A stretch of DNA of 64,000 bases from contig NZ_VLKT01000033.1 of the NCBI RefSeq assembly GCF_007830515.1, positions 1 through 64,000 of the forward strand. The letters run 5' to 3'. The translations under genes were made by a program, and so were the position numbers. The notes beneath the pieces were generated by a model. That model made no database searches and was not told where the DNA came from. It saw only the letters and a list, made by a program, of their open reading frames with translations. Numbering within the stretch: the first letter of the stretch is position 1; each line of letters opens with the position of its first letter. The DNA is from Mesorhizobium tianshanense (GTDB lineage Bacteria > Pseudomonadota > Alphaproteobacteria > Rhizobiales > Rhizobiaceae). Below, piece by piece: positions 63,255 through 64,000 of this stretch.

Positions 63255-64000
63255 CTATTCCTTTGCGTCGGCAACGACGTCGGATTTCCTGGATGTCTGG
63301 GCATGCGGATTGCGCGCATGGAACAGGTCGAGATCGGCTTCGATGCGATCGAGCAGATTGTTGCGCACCATGTCGTAGCCAAGCTCGATCGCCGCCGCGA
63401 AGCCATCCGAATCAGCCCCGCCATGGCTTTTCACCACAATGCCGTTCAGCCCCAAGAAAACACCGCCGTTGGAGCGGCCGACATCCATCTTTTCGCGCAG
63501 GCGATCGAAGGCGCCCTTGGCGAATATATAGCCGATCCTGGCCATCAGCGTCCGGTTCATCGCGGCACGCAGGTAACCGGCGATCTGTCTTACCGTGCCT
63601 TCCGCCGTCTTCAGCGCGATGTTGCCGGCAAATCCTTCGGTGACCACCACGTCGACAGCGCCCTTGCCGATGTCGTCGCCCTCGACGAAACCATGGTAGT
63701 TCATCGAGGCCATGTTGGCTTCGCGCAACATGCGGCCCGCCTCCTTGACCTCTTCCTGGCCCTTGATCTCCTCGACGCCGACATTGAGCAGACCGACGCT
63801 CGGCCGTTCGATGCCAAAAACCGAGCGCGCCATGCCGGTGCCCAGAATGGCGAAATCGATCAGTTGATGCGCATCCGCGCCGATGGTGGCGCCGACGTCC
63901 AGCACCACGCTTTCGCCGCGCAATGTCGGCCAGAGCGCCGCGATCGCCGGGCGATCGATGGTCGCCATGGTGCGAAGGCAGAATTTCGACATTGCCATCA
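63255..64000 (-). CDS. plsX: phosphate acyltransferase PlsX, 3' part only
   Basis: About 248 residues are present; the first 100 or so lie beyond the window's right edge. The seen part matches PlsX: RPAIAALWPTLRGESVVLDVGATIGAD, SVFGIERPSVGLLNVGVEEIKG, NYHGFVEGDDIG and VDVVVTEGFAGNIALKTAEG. PlsX makes acyl-phosphate from acyl-ACP for phospholipid synthesis. It is first in the plsX-fabH-ihfA-merR run. Confidence 0.95.
   Translation of the reverse strand, partial: MAMSKFCLRTMATIDRPAIAALWPTLRGESVVLDVGATIGADAHQLIDFAILGTGMARSVFGIERPSVGLLNVGVEEIKGQEEVKEAGRMLREANMASMNYHGFVEGDDIGKGAVDVVVTEGFAGNIALKTAEGTVRQIAGYLRAAMNRTLMARIGYIFAKGAFDRLREKMDVGRSNGGVFLGLNGIVVKSHGGADSDGFAAAIELGYDMVRNNLLDRIEADLDLFHARNPHAQTSRKSDVVADAKE

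Overview
The window is a 64 kb chromosomal piece of a GC-rich alphaproteobacterium of the order Hyphomicrobiales (Rhizobiales). Gene content, the hupB-lon-clpX-clpP and plsX-fabH-ihfA-merR gene orders, type-2 argC, DUF2842, many sugar ABC transporters and small dispersed palindromic elements fit Mesorhizobium or a close relative. The genus is an inference from familiarity, not from a search.

Layout. 0-7 kb: tyrS, a 1,125-residue AsmA/YhdP-like protein, a peroxiredoxin and an M23 peptidase. 7.2-12.3 kb: a sugar operon (ROK regulator, single-domain ABC ATPase, periplasmic binding protein, permease, SDR dehydrogenase), ending in a HAD-like stub and a frameshifted gamma-glutamylcyclotransferase-like gene. 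12.8-13.2 kb: tRNA-Val and tRNA-Asp. 13.3-14.8 kb: a fluoride-resistance unit with a crcB-type fluoride riboswitch, a putative terminator, a possible leader peptide, two overlapping crcB genes and a DUF190 gene. 14.9-23.5 kb: a second carbohydrate locus (PfkB kinase, FucU-type mutarotase, UgpC-like ATPase, Tat-type binding protein, two permeases, creatininase-family protein, aldo/keto reductase). 23.6-29.1 kb: HU, Lon, ClpX and ClpP. 29.4-37.6 kb: mixed metabolic genes (repeat-containing secreted protein, FAD oxidase, P450, cupin, metY, CoA-binding protein, AAA ATPase, VOC protein, enoyl-CoA hydratase, thioesterase). 37.6-38.7 kb: rplM-rpsI with a clear sigma-70 promoter. 38.8-40.7 kb: a divergent LysR / aldo-keto reductase pair, both frameshifted. 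40.8-46.6 kb: GDPD, agmatinase, argC, a frameshifted APH-type kinase, heme A synthase and DUF2842. 46.6-56.2 kb: an exopolysaccharide locus.

56.2-60.6 kb is the accessory part. A tRNA-Pro(GGG) is followed by about 3.2 kb of small orphan genes, and a decayed copy of the tRNA 3' half lies at about 59.47-59.51 kb. This is the geometry of an old tRNA-targeted insertion that has lost its integrase. 60.6-64 kb returns to core genes: a YqjD-like protein, a MerR regulator, ihfA, fabH and plsX (cut by the window end).

Five single-base frame disruptions occur in four otherwise recognisable genes. They may be real decay or sequence error; reads would decide. I see no CRISPR array, complete insertion sequence, phage structural gene or toxin-antitoxin pair. 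The best candidates for follow-up are the fluoride leader architecture, the tRNA-Pro-bounded remnant island and the tandem-repeat secreted protein.
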